Assembly (NCBI GenBank): GCA_023252195.1
Contig: JAHEXI010000001.1
Location: forward strand, 186,001 to 250,000
Direction: 5' to 3'
DNA length: 64,000 nt
DNA from: Pseudonocardiales bacterium
GTDB lineage: Bacteria > Actinomycetota > Actinomycetes > Mycobacteriales > Pseudonocardiaceae
In this document: positions 41,809-50,078 of the stretch, in pieces
Layout of the letters: each line of letters starts with the position of its first letter
Numbering within the stretch: the first letter of the stretch is position 1
Translations under genes and position numbers: made by a program
Notes under the pieces: generated by a model
Told to the model about the DNA's origin: nothing
Seen by the model: only the letters and a program-made list of their open reading frames with translations
Databases searched by the model: none

Positions 41809-43380
41809 TTAGCGGTTGAGGATGGCTTCTTCTAGGTCTAGGTCGTGGAGGGTGCGGGACAGGATGTCGTCGTTGATGCGGCCGGTGTCGCGTAGGGACA
41901 CCAGGGTCTCGCGTTCCGCCGATAGCATTTCCAGGCGCAGCCGTCGGTAGATGACGCTGGGGGCTTCGCCGAGCTCGGTTTCTGGGCGGCCGAGCCGCTC
42001 CCAGACGCTGTTGCTGCGGTGCTCGGCTGCCTTGCGCAACCGGGTGGTCACCGACTCCGGGGCGCCGGCCGAGGCGTTCTCCAACCGCTCCAGGGCGGCC
42101 AGCGTCACCGCGTGCATCGCGTCGGCCTCAGCCAGCGCATCCTGGAAGGACTCGCGGCCCTCGACGCCGAGGCGCCGAATCACCCAAGGCAGTGTGAGGC
42201 CGTGCAGTAGCAGGGTTGCGACGGTGACGCAGAACGCCAGGAAGACGATCTCGGATCGGCCCGGGAACGGGGCGCCGGAATTGGTGACCCGCGGGATCGC
42301 CGACGCCGCGGCCAGGGTGACCACCCCGCGCATCCCAGCCCAGGACAGCACTGCGGGAACCTGCCACCGCGGCGCTGGATCCCGGGCGCTGACTCGACTG
42401 GACAGCAACCGGGGCAGGTAGGTCGCCGGAAACACCCACACCACCCTGGCCAGCACCGCCGTCGCGATCACCGCCGCAGCGGCGACCAGCAGTGGACGGA
42501 TGTCACCTGATACTCCGCGCACCACGGCGGGCAGTTGCAGCCCGATCAGCGCGAAGACGAACGCTTCCAGCACGGTGTCCGCGGCCTGCCACACCGCCTG
42601 GTCCTGCAGCCGGGTGGCGTAACCCGCTTGGGGGGCGTGGTGGCCGAGGTACAGCGCGGCCACTACCACCGCGAGCACCCCGGACACGCGCAACTCCTCG
42701 GCCAGGGCGTACGCCGCGAACGGAATCACCAGGCCCAGCGCACTTTCCAGTCTGGCATCTCGTAGCCGCAGCCGGACCTGATGCACCACCCGGCCGAGCA
42801 CCGCACCCAGCACCACGCCGCCGGCCGCGATGAGCACGAAACCGCCCAGCCCGGACCACAGCGAGAAGCCGGTTCCGACGGTGGCGGCGACCGCGACCCG
42901 CAACGCGGTGAGCGCGGTGGCGTCGTTGAACAGGCTCTCCCCGGTCAGCAGCGTCATCATCCGCCGAGGCAATCCCAGCCGGCGCCCGATCGTCACCGCA
43001 GCCACCGCATCCGGCGGGGCCACCACGGCCGCCAGTGCCAGCGCGGCGCCCAACGGTAGCCCGGGCACCAACCACCAGGCGACCAACCCGACGCAGCCTG
43101 TGCTGAACAGCACCAACCCGACGGCGAGCAGCGCGATCGGCCGGATGTTCGCCCTGATCTGGATAGCCGAGCTGTCCAGCGCGGCGGAGTACAGCAGCGG
43201 GGGCAGGATCCCGTAAAGGATCAGGTTAGGGTCGAGCTGGTAGTTCGGGACTCCGGGAATCGCGGAGATGGCCAATCCGGCGACGACTAGCGTAAGCGGC
43301 GCGGGTAGGCGCAACCGGCGACTCACCGCGGTCACCGCGAGCGCGCTGAGCACGAGCAGGATCAGCGGCATACCGTCCAT
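41809..43380 (-). CDS. CPA1-family sodium/proton antiporter
   Basis: This 523-aa protein has about 12 helices in residues 1-400 and a charged cytoplasmic tail (about 405-523). Typical CPA1 blocks are LILYGILPPLLYSAALDSSA, AVVAPPDAVAAVTIGRRLGL, LLTGESLFNDATALTALRVA with the ion-binding Asn-Asp, and SWAGMRGVVTLAAASAIP. It should export sodium (or potassium) for protons. The tail is helical, with NSVWERLGRPETELGEAPSV, as in other actinobacterial homologues. Confidence 0.92.
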   Translation of the reverse strand: MDGMPLILLVLSALAVTAVSRRLRLPAPLTLVVAGLAISAIPGVPNYQLDPNLILYGILPPLLYSAALDSSAIQIRANIRPIALLAVGLVLFSTGCVGLVAWWLVPGLPLGAALALAAVVAPPDAVAAVTIGRRLGLPRRMMTLLTGESLFNDATALTALRVAVAATVGTGFSLWSGLGGFVLIAAGGVVLGAVLGRVVHQVRLRLRDARLESALGLVIPFAAYALAEELRVSGVLAVVVAALYLGHHAPQAGYATRLQDQAVWQAADTVLEAFVFALIGLQLPAVVRGVSGDIRPLLVAAAAVIATAVLARVVWVFPATYLPRLLSSRVSARDPAPRWQVPAVLSWAGMRGVVTLAAASAIPRVTNSGAPFPGRSEIVFLAFCVTVATLLLHGLTLPWVIRRLGVEGRESFQDALAEADAMHAVTLAALERLENASAGAPESVTTRLRKAAEHRSNSVWERLGRPETELGEAPSVIYRRLRLEMLSAERETLVSLRDTGRINDDILSRTLHDLDLEEAILNR

Positions 43381-43423
43381 GACGCCAGGATGCCCTGGCT
43401 GATACCCCTGAGGGGACTATCAC

Positions 43424-43687
43424 ATGACCTGTGAACACGTGGCGCAGATACCCGACCCGATGCCCGAGCCGCTGGCGCCGGCGGCCTGCGCTGACTGCGT
43501 CGAGATGGGATTTACGGTGTGGGCCCATCTGCGGATGTGCCTGAGCTGCGGGCACGTGGCCTGCTGCGATTCCAGCCCGCACCGGCACGCCACTATACAT
43601 TACTACCGAACTGACCACCCGGTGATGCGCTCCGCCGAGCCCGGCGAGGCCTGGCGCTGGTGCTACAACGACCACCAATTGGTCTGA
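43424..43687 (+). CDS. UBP-type zinc finger protein
   Basis: This 87-aa protein is essentially one zf-UBP domain, with paired Cys/His ligands: CEH near the start, CADC, MCLSCGHVACCD, HRHATIHYYRTDHPV and WRWCYNDHQ. In eukaryotes the domain binds ubiquitin C-termini. In actinobacteria these small proteins are widespread, often near ion antiporters, and their role is unknown. It is divergent from the antiporter gene, with a 43-bp gap. Confidence 0.9.
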   Translation: MTCEHVAQIPDPMPEPLAPAACADCVEMGFTVWAHLRMCLSCGHVACCDSSPHRHATIHYYRTDHPVMRSAEPGEAWRWCYNDHQLV

Positions 43688-43708
43688 GCCTCCTGGCGGA
43701 CTGCGCTA

Positions 43709-43779
43709 GACGTCCCGAACTCCACAGCAGAGCTGTTCATGGGGAGCAGGAGAACTCCTCTGTGGAGTTCGGGAACGTC
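43709..43779. repeat. Inverted repeat, CCCGAACTCCAC family, copy 2
   Basis: GACGTCCCGAACTCCACAG (43709-43727) pairs with CTGTGGAGTTCGGGAACGTC (43760-43779) with one bulge. The loop is about 32 bases. It sits between the zf-UBP gene and the end of a minus-strand small gene and can terminate both. It shares its core with the inverted repeat at 29317. Confidence 0.7.
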
Positions 43780-43787
43780 AGCGCGGA

Positions 43788-43997
43788 TCAGATGATGGTG
43801 TCCAGGGCTCCGTTCTTGGCTTGGGCGAGCAGATCGCCGAACTGCCCGGCGCTCATCCGCACCTGCGAGCCGAAGTCGTCGGTGAGCACGACACGCTGCT
43901 CGGGCGGCGCGGATTCGTCGAGGAACAGCTGCGGGCACCCGCAGCTGCACTCCTCGCAGAACGTGGCGAGCGGTTGCGCTGTGGTGATATCGAACAT
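43788..43997 (-). CDS. Small cysteine-rich protein divergent from the broken XRE gene
   Basis: This 69-aa protein starts at the ATG 43997 after GGGAGG; the long frame reading in from further upstream is not needed. It has a cysteine cluster ATFCEECSCGCPQLFLDES, followed by VVLTDDFGSQVRMSAGQFGD and a short tail. I do not recognise a named family. Being divergent from an XRE/TPR-type regulator (now a pseudogene), it could be the regulated partner, as small proteins often are next to such regulators. Four cysteines in eight residues could bind metal. Confidence 0.65.
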   Translation of the reverse strand: MFDITTAQPLATFCEECSCGCPQLFLDESAPPEQRVVLTDDFGSQVRMSAGQFGDLLAQAKNGALDTII

Positions 43998-44118
43998 GGA
44001 TAACCTCCCGGTGTCGTTGCCTGACCACCCGAACGTACTTGCCCGGCTACGATTCGCGAGACTCCCTGATCGGATGGCAACCGCAAGTAATCGCTGATCA
44101 CAGGTTCGGAGGACGCCG

Positions 44119-45410
44119 ATGACTGAGCTGGCTGACTTGCTGGCCGGCGCAACCGCAAGGCACGCGCTCGCCCACCGCGACATCACAACGGTGTTCCGCA
44201 TCCTGCGCGACGCCGGGGTGAGCCAGACCCGCCTTGCGCAGGCCACCGGACAACAGCAGTCCGAAATCTCTGAGATCATCTCCGGTCGCCAGGTCCAATC
44301 CGTCGCTCTCCTGGAACGGATAGCAGACGGGCTCCGAGTACGGCGAGGCTGGATGGGCCTGGCGTAGACTCCGACCTCGAACCGGAGCCGGCAGCCCCGG
44401 GGGACAAGCCGACTGAGGACGAGAGCACCGCCAACTTGTTCCGGCACGCTGCCACGGTGCTGTGGGGAAGGCCGGTCTTCGGCCCTGCGGACCCGATCAG
44501 CGTCAACGACACCCCGACGCCGGTGCCGCACCGGATCGGGGCCGCAGACGTCGCTCACGTCGTGGCGACCAACGAGCGGCTCGGTCAGCTCCTCGGTGAT
44601 CTCGGCGGCATCCCGATGACCGACGCACTCACCGCGCACGCCAGGGCCAGCGAGACGTTGCTCGGTGCCGTCATGCGCGAGCCGGTCCGGCCGCGTCTAC
44701 TGCTCGCGCTATCCGATGCACACCGTGCCGCGGGTAGCGCGGCTGCAGGCGCGGGGTTACCTGACCTTGCCCGCCAGCATTTCTCCCGAGCCATGGACTG
44801 CGCCGGGGCGGGGGACGACCTGCGGCGGGCAGTGGCGAATCTGGACAGCTTGGGACGGATAGAGCTGGACGCCGGGCTGCCGAACGAGGGCCTGAAGTTC
44901 TTCCAGCTCGGCGTGGCGACCGCCCCGAGCCCACTGCTCCGCGCGAAGCTAGAGTACGACTGTGCCTGGGCGCTCGGACTGCTCGGGCTGGCTGCGGAGG
45001 CCGTGGCCGCGCTTTGACGTGCCCGCGAGACTTACCAAGCGGCCAACGACGAGCCGAGGCTCTGGAAGTATTTCGCGACGACGCTGCCGCATGTCGAGGG
45101 CTGCACTTATCTTGCGCTCGGCCGTTTCGACTGCGCCGCAGCTGCCCTGTCCGCCGCGGTGGATGGGGCGAGCCACGCGGTGGGGTGCGCGATGTACAAC
45201 TATGGTCATCTCGCCGCCGCGCAGCTGCGATGTGGCGAGCTGCGATCCGGGCTGTATACCGCCGAGCGGGCGATCGGCCTGGCGAGGCGCCTGCGCTCGG
45301 TGTCGGTACGCGATGGTCTTGCGCCGCTGCAGGAGGCAGCTGCGGCTCGGCGGGACTCGGCGTGTCAGGACCTGGCTCGCGAGCTGGCGACGCTGCGCAG
45401 CGCGGCGTGA
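44119..45410 (+). pseudogene. Broken XRE-HTH/TPR-type transcription regulator
   Basis: The first 82 codons encode an HTH protein (DLLAGATARHALAHRDITTV; GVSQTRLAQATGQQQSEISE, then IISGRQVQSVALLERIADGL, ending RRGWMGLA). The frame then stops at TAG 44365. Shifting by one base at that point continues directly as DSDLEPEPAAPGDKPTEDES and a TPR-like region through 45014, where TGA (45015-45017, probably from CGA) interrupts; the same frame continues as RARETYQAANDEPRLWKYFA to the true stop at 45408-45410. Intact relatives in actinobacteria are single proteins of about 430 residues. One base deletion plus one nonsense change therefore inactivates it, unless the sequence has errors there. Confidence 0.85.
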
Positions 45411-45425
45411 CCCAGGACGAGCGCC

Positions 45426-45974
45426 GTGCCGCCACGGCCGCGCACCGGGCCCGGCGTGACGTGGGTCGAGGCCGACGTCGAGGAACTGCCGCTGCCCGAC
45501 GCCACCGTCGACGTTGCCCTCTCCGCCTTCGGCCTGATCTTCGCCCCGCGGCCGGAGGTGGCCCTGGCGCAGCTACGCCGGGTGCTGGTGCCCGGCGGCC
45601 GGTTGGCCCTCACCGCGTGGACCGCCGACGGGTGTGTAGCCGAGCGGGCCCGCATCGTCAAAGAATTCGTGCCCGCCGACCCAGCCGCTCCCGACACGCG
45701 GAGCTGGGGTGATCCAGACATCCTGGCGCGCAGGCTGGCCACCGAGTTTACCGACGTGCGGATCGAGCTCCGGTTGCTACCGTGGCATTTCGACTCCGGC
45801 CCCACGCTGATCGCGTTCCTCCAAGCGCACTCGCCGGCGTACGTCGCCGCAGAGCAGGCCGCCGGTGAGTGCGCCGGTGAGATGTTCGCCGCGATCGAGC
45901 GGCACGCATCGCCCGACGGCGGCCCAGTGCGGCAAGAAGCGCAGTACCTGCTCGCGCAGGTACTGCGCTCGTGA
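45426..45974 (+). pseudogene. Truncated class I SAM-dependent methyltransferase
   Basis: The open frame of 182 residues begins abruptly at GVTWVEADVEELPLPDATVD, which corresponds to motif II of a methyltransferase. LRRVLVPGGRLALTAWT is motif III. The SAM-binding N-terminal half with the glycine-rich motif I is missing, and upstream sequence belongs to the broken XRE gene in the same frame. The GTG at 45426 has no ribosome binding site. An intact homologue would be about 270 residues. It cannot bind SAM as it stands. Its stop TGA is part of the palindrome at 45969-46012. Confidence 0.75.
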
Positions 45975-46012
45975 GTGGGAAACAGTGTTATAACACTGTT
46001 TCCCACTCACGA
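45969..46012. repeat. Long palindromic repeat, copy 3 (perfect, 44 bp)
   Basis: TC plus GTGAGTGGGAAACAGTGTTA and C in between forms a half followed by its exact complement. The truncated methyltransferase ends with its TGA (45972-45974), and the minus-strand GGDEF/EAL gene ends with TAA at 45988-45990, at the centre of the palindrome. Its core is identical to copy 2. Confidence 0.95.
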
Positions 46013-48042
46013 CCCGCCACAGCCGGGCCGAACACCGCGCCGCGCGCGACGTCAGCACCGGCGTCCCGCCACCAGTCTGCTTGCGCGGCGTCATCGACTC
46101 CTGCCACGGCAACAGCGGTGCCGGTGCGGCGGATCAGCGGCACCAGCCCGGCCAGTGCGGAGCGAATCATCGAGTCGGGCTGCTGTGCGGCGGCGCGAAC
46201 CAGCGAACCGGCCAGCTCCACCCCGTACACCGGAAGGGACTCCAACAGGACCAGGTTCCCCACTGCCTGGCCGTACCGGGTGAGCACGGTGCGCACCCCG
46301 ATGTCCGCCAGGGTGTCCAGGTTATCGAGCACATCGCCATGCCCAGCGATGATCACCTCGACCGGCATCCCGAGCTGGATGTCCTCCGGTCGTAGTCGGG
46401 CCGCCTGCAGAGCATCGCGAACCACCGCAACGAGGTCCGGGTCTCCGGTCAGATGGGTGGCCAGATCGACACGGATCGGCGGCACCGCCGGTCCCAGCTG
46501 GTCGCGCCAGCCGCGAAGCCGCTCGCAGGCGTGCCGAAGCATCCACGGACCGATCGTCAGGACCAGGCCAGTCTGCTCGGCGAGCGCAAGACAGTCCTCG
46601 TGCGCCGCGATATCACGCTCCGGATGCTCCCAGCGGAGCAACGTCGCGAGCGCCACCATCCGGCCGGTGTCCCCGGCCGCCGGATCGAGCCGCACCAGCG
46701 GCTGGTAGCGCAGCGTGACCTCCCCGTTCTCCCATGCCTCGGGCATCGCGGTGGCCAATGCGTACCTGGTCCGCTGCTCGGCGTCGGCAACTGGGTCGAA
46801 CAGATCCCACTGGCCGCGGCCGGTTCGCTGGGCGCGGTGCAGCGTCGCCTCCGCGGCGCGGATCAGCTCCTTGGGGTCGGTCTCCCCGGCAGTGCGCCGT
46901 GCGATGCCGACACACGCGGACACGGCCAGCCCGCGGCCGGCGAGGTATACCGGTTCGGACAGCTCGGCGTTGATGCGTGCGGCGAGGGTGGCGGCGTTGG
47001 GTGTGCTCGGCGATTCCTCGATGAGGATCGCGAACTCGTCGGCGTCGAAGCGGGCGACGAAGGCGCGCTCCTCGGCGACCAGCGATCCGAGCCGCTCGGC
47101 GACCGATCGCAGCAGGAGGTCACCGATGCCGATGCCGAGGCCGTCACTGATGATGCCGAAGCCATCTAGGTCGATCTTGCAGAGCATCACGGCGGCGGTG
47201 GGTTCCCGCTCGAGCACTGCTTCGGTGTGGATTGCGAAGGCCAGCCGGTTGGGCAGCCCGGTCAGCAGGTCATGCAGTGACTGATACCGCACCCGCTGCT
47301 CGAGGAGCTGCTGATCGGCGACGTCCTCGACGATCGTGACGTGGTGCGTCGGAATACCCACCGGGTCGCGCAGCAACGAGACGGTCAGGGCGACCCCGGT
47401 GGTGTCCCCGCGCGCGGTCGGCGCGGTGACTCTGCGCTGGAAACGTCGCCGCTTGCCGTCGGTAACCGCCTGATAAGCGGCTCGCAGCACTGCAGCGTCA
47501 TCGGGCTGGAACAGTTCGGCGACGTTGCGCCCAACGAGGTCAGCGGGCGGGAGGTGCAGGATCTCGGTCAGCGCGCCGTTGGTCTCGGTGACCGTGCCGT
47601 CCAGCCGGCTGATCACCATTCCCACCGGCGCGGAGTCGAACACCTCCCGGAACCACGCCATCTGCTGCGCGAGGGTGCGACGGCGCAGCGCGGTGACATA
47701 TCCGGAGGCCAATGCACCGAGCAGGGACATGACCTTGCCGGGCCGTCCGTCGACGGTATTCAGATCACGCTGCCCGAGCAGGGCATTGCCGAGGATTTCC
47801 ACAGTGCGGCCCAAGCACTGCTCGCCGGTGAAGCCCCGAGCCACCAGCTTCGCGCCGACTTCGGTCCCGGCCTCCGGGCAGAAGTGCTCCTGCCGCAGCG
47901 CATCGATCAGCCGATCGAGCTGTTCAAACAGGCATTCCTCGATCCGCTCACCCGGTAGCGGCACCTCGGCGGTCGGGCTCAGCGCGTCCGACCAGGTACG
48001 AGCCAGTCCCGCCAGCGAACTATGCTGGTCGGGGCTGTCCAT
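45988..48042 (-). CDS. PAS-GGDEF-EAL protein with degenerate catalytic motifs
   Basis: Counting from the ATG 48042 (MDSPDQHSSLAGLARTW) the protein has 684 residues; a GTG at 48093 would add 17. Order: helical N-terminus (1-125), PAS (about 128-245), GGDEF (about 250-415), EAL (about 425-675). There is no transmembrane helix. The GGDEF signature reads FDADEF (residues 332-337), and the EAL signature reads ALATLLRWEH (ATL in place of EAL, 466-468), so neither cyclase nor phosphodiesterase activity is expected; it may be a c-di-GMP receptor or scaffold. The last ten residues (AGREWETVL) are encoded by the palindrome. Confidence 0.88.
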   Translation of the reverse strand: MDSPDQHSSLAGLARTWSDALSPTAEVPLPGERIEECLFEQLDRLIDALRQEHFCPEAGTEVGAKLVARGFTGEQCLGRTVEILGNALLGQRDLNTVDGRPGKVMSLLGALASGYVTALRRRTLAQQMAWFREVFDSAPVGMVISRLDGTVTETNGALTEILHLPPADLVGRNVAELFQPDDAAVLRAAYQAVTDGKRRRFQRRVTAPTARGDTTGVALTVSLLRDPVGIPTHHVTIVEDVADQQLLEQRVRYQSLHDLLTGLPNRLAFAIHTEAVLEREPTAAVMLCKIDLDGFGIISDGLGIGIGDLLLRSVAERLGSLVAEERAFVARFDADEFAILIEESPSTPNAATLAARINAELSEPVYLAGRGLAVSACVGIARRTAGETDPKELIRAAEATLHRAQRTGRGQWDLFDPVADAEQRTRYALATAMPEAWENGEVTLRYQPLVRLDPAAGDTGRMVALATLLRWEHPERDIAAHEDCLALAEQTGLVLTIGPWMLRHACERLRGWRDQLGPAVPPIRVDLATHLTGDPDLVAVVRDALQAARLRPEDIQLGMPVEVIIAGHGDVLDNLDTLADIGVRTVLTRYGQAVGNLVLLESLPVYGVELAGSLVRAAAQQPDSMIRSALAGLVPLIRRTGTAVAVAGVDDAAQADWWRDAGADVARGAVFGPAVAGREWETVL

Positions 48043-48183
48043 CTGGCTTTGTCCACCACCCAGCGTGCGTCGCGGGGCTGATCGGCCCAGCACAGCCGAT
48101 AGTGTACCGATGCAATCGCGCTGAACTGGTCATTTTCCCCTAACCGGGGGGTCGGGTGTTTCGCGACCAGTATCCTGCGCACC

Positions 48184-49449
48184 GTGCGAGTTCTCGTGAT
48201 CGGTGCCGGTGCCCGCGAGCACGCCTTGGTGCTGGCGCTGGCCAACGACCTGGCGGTCACCGCGTTAGCCTGTGCGCCCGGTAATGCCGGCACCGCGGCG
48301 CTGGCCGAACAGCTCGCGGTGGACGTCACCCATCCGGACGCGATCGCGAAGCTGGCCACCTCGTGGTCGGCGGATCTGGTGGTGGTCGGTCCCGAGCTCC
48401 CGTTGGTGGCCGGGGCGGCCGACGCCGTGCGGGCCGCCGGCATCGCGTGCTTCGGACCGTCGGCCGGTGCCGCGCGGATCGAGGGGTCCAAGGCCTTCGC
48501 CAAGGACGTGATGACCGCCGCCGGGGTACCCACCGCGCGCAGCGAGCTGGTGGACAACCCCGGTCGGCTCGATGCGGCGCTGAACCACTTCGGACCACCG
48601 TGGGTGGTCAAGGACGACCGGCTGGCGGCCGGTAAGGGAGTCGTGGTCACCGAAGATCTGGAAGTGGCCAGGGTGCACGCGCTGACGCTGCTCGACGACG
48701 GCCACCCAGTGCTGCTGGAGTCCTACCTCGACGGTCCGGAGATCTCGCTGTTCTGCCTGGTCGACGCCAACGCCACGGTGGTGCCGCTGCTACCCGCCCA
48801 GGATTTCAAGCGAGTCGGCGACGGCGACGCCGGCCCGAACACCGGCGGGATGGGCGCCTACGCCCCACTGCGGTGGGCGCCGGAGTCGCTCACCGCAGTG
48901 GGGCGCCAGATCGTGGCGCCGGTGGTGGCCGAGCTGGCCCGGCGCGGCGTGCCGTTCACCGGGTTGCTGTACGCCGGCCTCGCGCTGACCACCGCAGGCC
49001 CGCAGGTGATCGAGTTCAACTGCCGTTTCGGTGATCCGGAGACCCAGGTAGTGCTGGCCCTGCTGCGGACGCCGCTGGCCGGATTGCTGATGGCCACCGC
49101 CATCGGTGCGCTGGCCCAGCAGCCGCCACTGCAGTGGGACTCCGGCGCCGCGGTCGTGGTCGTGCTGGCCGCCGAGGGTTATCCCGGCACTCCGCGAATC
49201 GGGGATGTGATCACCGGGGCGGAGGGCCCCGGAGTACTGCACGCCGGCACCCGCCGTCGGGACGACGGAGTCGTGGTGTCGGCCGGTGGGCGGGTGCTCT
49301 CGGTGATCGGAACCGGCGCCGACCTCGCGGCCGCGCGCGAGCACGCCTACCAGCGCGTCCAGCAGGTTCGCCTACCGGGGGGGCACTACCGCAGCGATAT
49401 CGGATTGCCCGCGACGCGCCGCGAGAATGGCCGGTTCGTGGCTCGTTGA
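48184..49449 (+). CDS. purD: Phosphoribosylamine-glycine ligase (GAR synthetase)
   Basis: This 421-aa ATP-grasp enzyme makes glycinamide ribonucleotide, step two of purine synthesis. It starts at GTG ([19 protein letters not shown]). Further blocks are [74 protein letters not shown] then AYAP, and [15 protein letters not shown]. The length is normal. purA and purB lie in the same direction on either side. Confidence 0.96.
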   Translation: MRVLVIGAGAREHALVLALANDLAVTALACAPGNAGTAALAEQLAVDVTHPDAIAKLATSWSADLVVVGPELPLVAGAADAVRAAGIACFGPSAGAARIEGSKAFAKDVMTAAGVPTARSELVDNPGRLDAALNHFGPPWVVKDDRLAAGKGVVVTEDLEVARVHALTLLDDGHPVLLESYLDGPEISLFCLVDANATVVPLLPAQDFKRVGDGDAGPNTGGMGAYAPLRWAPESLTAVGRQIVAPVVAELARRGVPFTGLLYAGLALTTAGPQVIEFNCRFGDPETQVVLALLRTPLAGLLMATAIGALAQQPPLQWDSGAAVVVVLAAEGYPGTPRIGDVITGAEGPGVLHAGTRRRDDGVVVSAGGRVLSVIGTGADLAAAREHAYQRVQQVRLPGGHYRSDIGLPATRRENGRFVAR

Positions 49450-49499
49450 CGCGATAGCCTCCCGTCGATCATTTGCGGGAGTGGAGGCTGAGCAAGACG

Positions 49500-50078
49500 A
49501 TGGTCATATGCGACCGCCAAGGCGAGCTACTGCTGCTGACGCTGTCGCCGGAAGGAGTTCGCTTCCTCCGCGAACAGTGGTCTTGGCTGCGCGAGCTGGT
49601 GCGCTGGCAGCTAGCCGGTTGCACCGATGATCCGCTGGCTCAGGTCACTGGACTGCCGGTACCCATCGGCACTATCGACGGTCGGCTCGCCTACGTCGTG
49701 GACTACTGGTGCGGCACGAAGGAAACCGGTCCGGTCCGTCAGCTCTGGGAGGGCTGGGTCTTACACGACCTCGAGCACAGCCTGACCCGGGTGCTGGGAA
49801 CGTTACCCAGGCATGGCGGCGTGGTTCAGCTGCCCGGCCACGGTTACCCGTCCGCCGCTGAGTGGGGGTGGATGCTGGAGACCCTGCACGTGGTGCTGGA
49901 CGTCTCCGGTCGGGTCAGTATCGAGGGTTCGCCGGACCGCATCCTGCCACCGGCGCCGTCGGCTCAGGACACCGAAAGCTATCGCCGCAGCCTGCGCTGG
50001 CTGGAGCTGGTGATCGACGCGCTGGCGCAGGCCCAGCGATCCACCCCAGCCGACAGCCCGACGGACAACACGTGTTGA
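49500..50078 (+). CDS. Conserved hypothetical protein
   Basis: I prefer the ATG at 49500 (MVICDRQGELLLLTLSPEGV), which follows GGAGG by 12 bases, giving 192 residues; a TTG at 49473 would add nine. The protein is soluble, with an aromatic-rich middle (YVVDYWCGTKETGPVRQLWE, GYPSAAEWGWMLETLHVVLD) and a Ser/Pro tail. I do not recognise the family. Its stop overlaps the start of the SGNH hydrolase gene, so they are probably co-translated. Confidence 0.65.
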   Translation: MVICDRQGELLLLTLSPEGVRFLREQWSWLRELVRWQLAGCTDDPLAQVTGLPVPIGTIDGRLAYVVDYWCGTKETGPVRQLWEGWVLHDLEHSLTRVLGTLPRHGGVVQLPGHGYPSAAEWGWMLETLHVVLDVSGRVSIEGSPDRILPPAPSAQDTESYRRSLRWLELVIDALAQAQRSTPADSPTDNTC

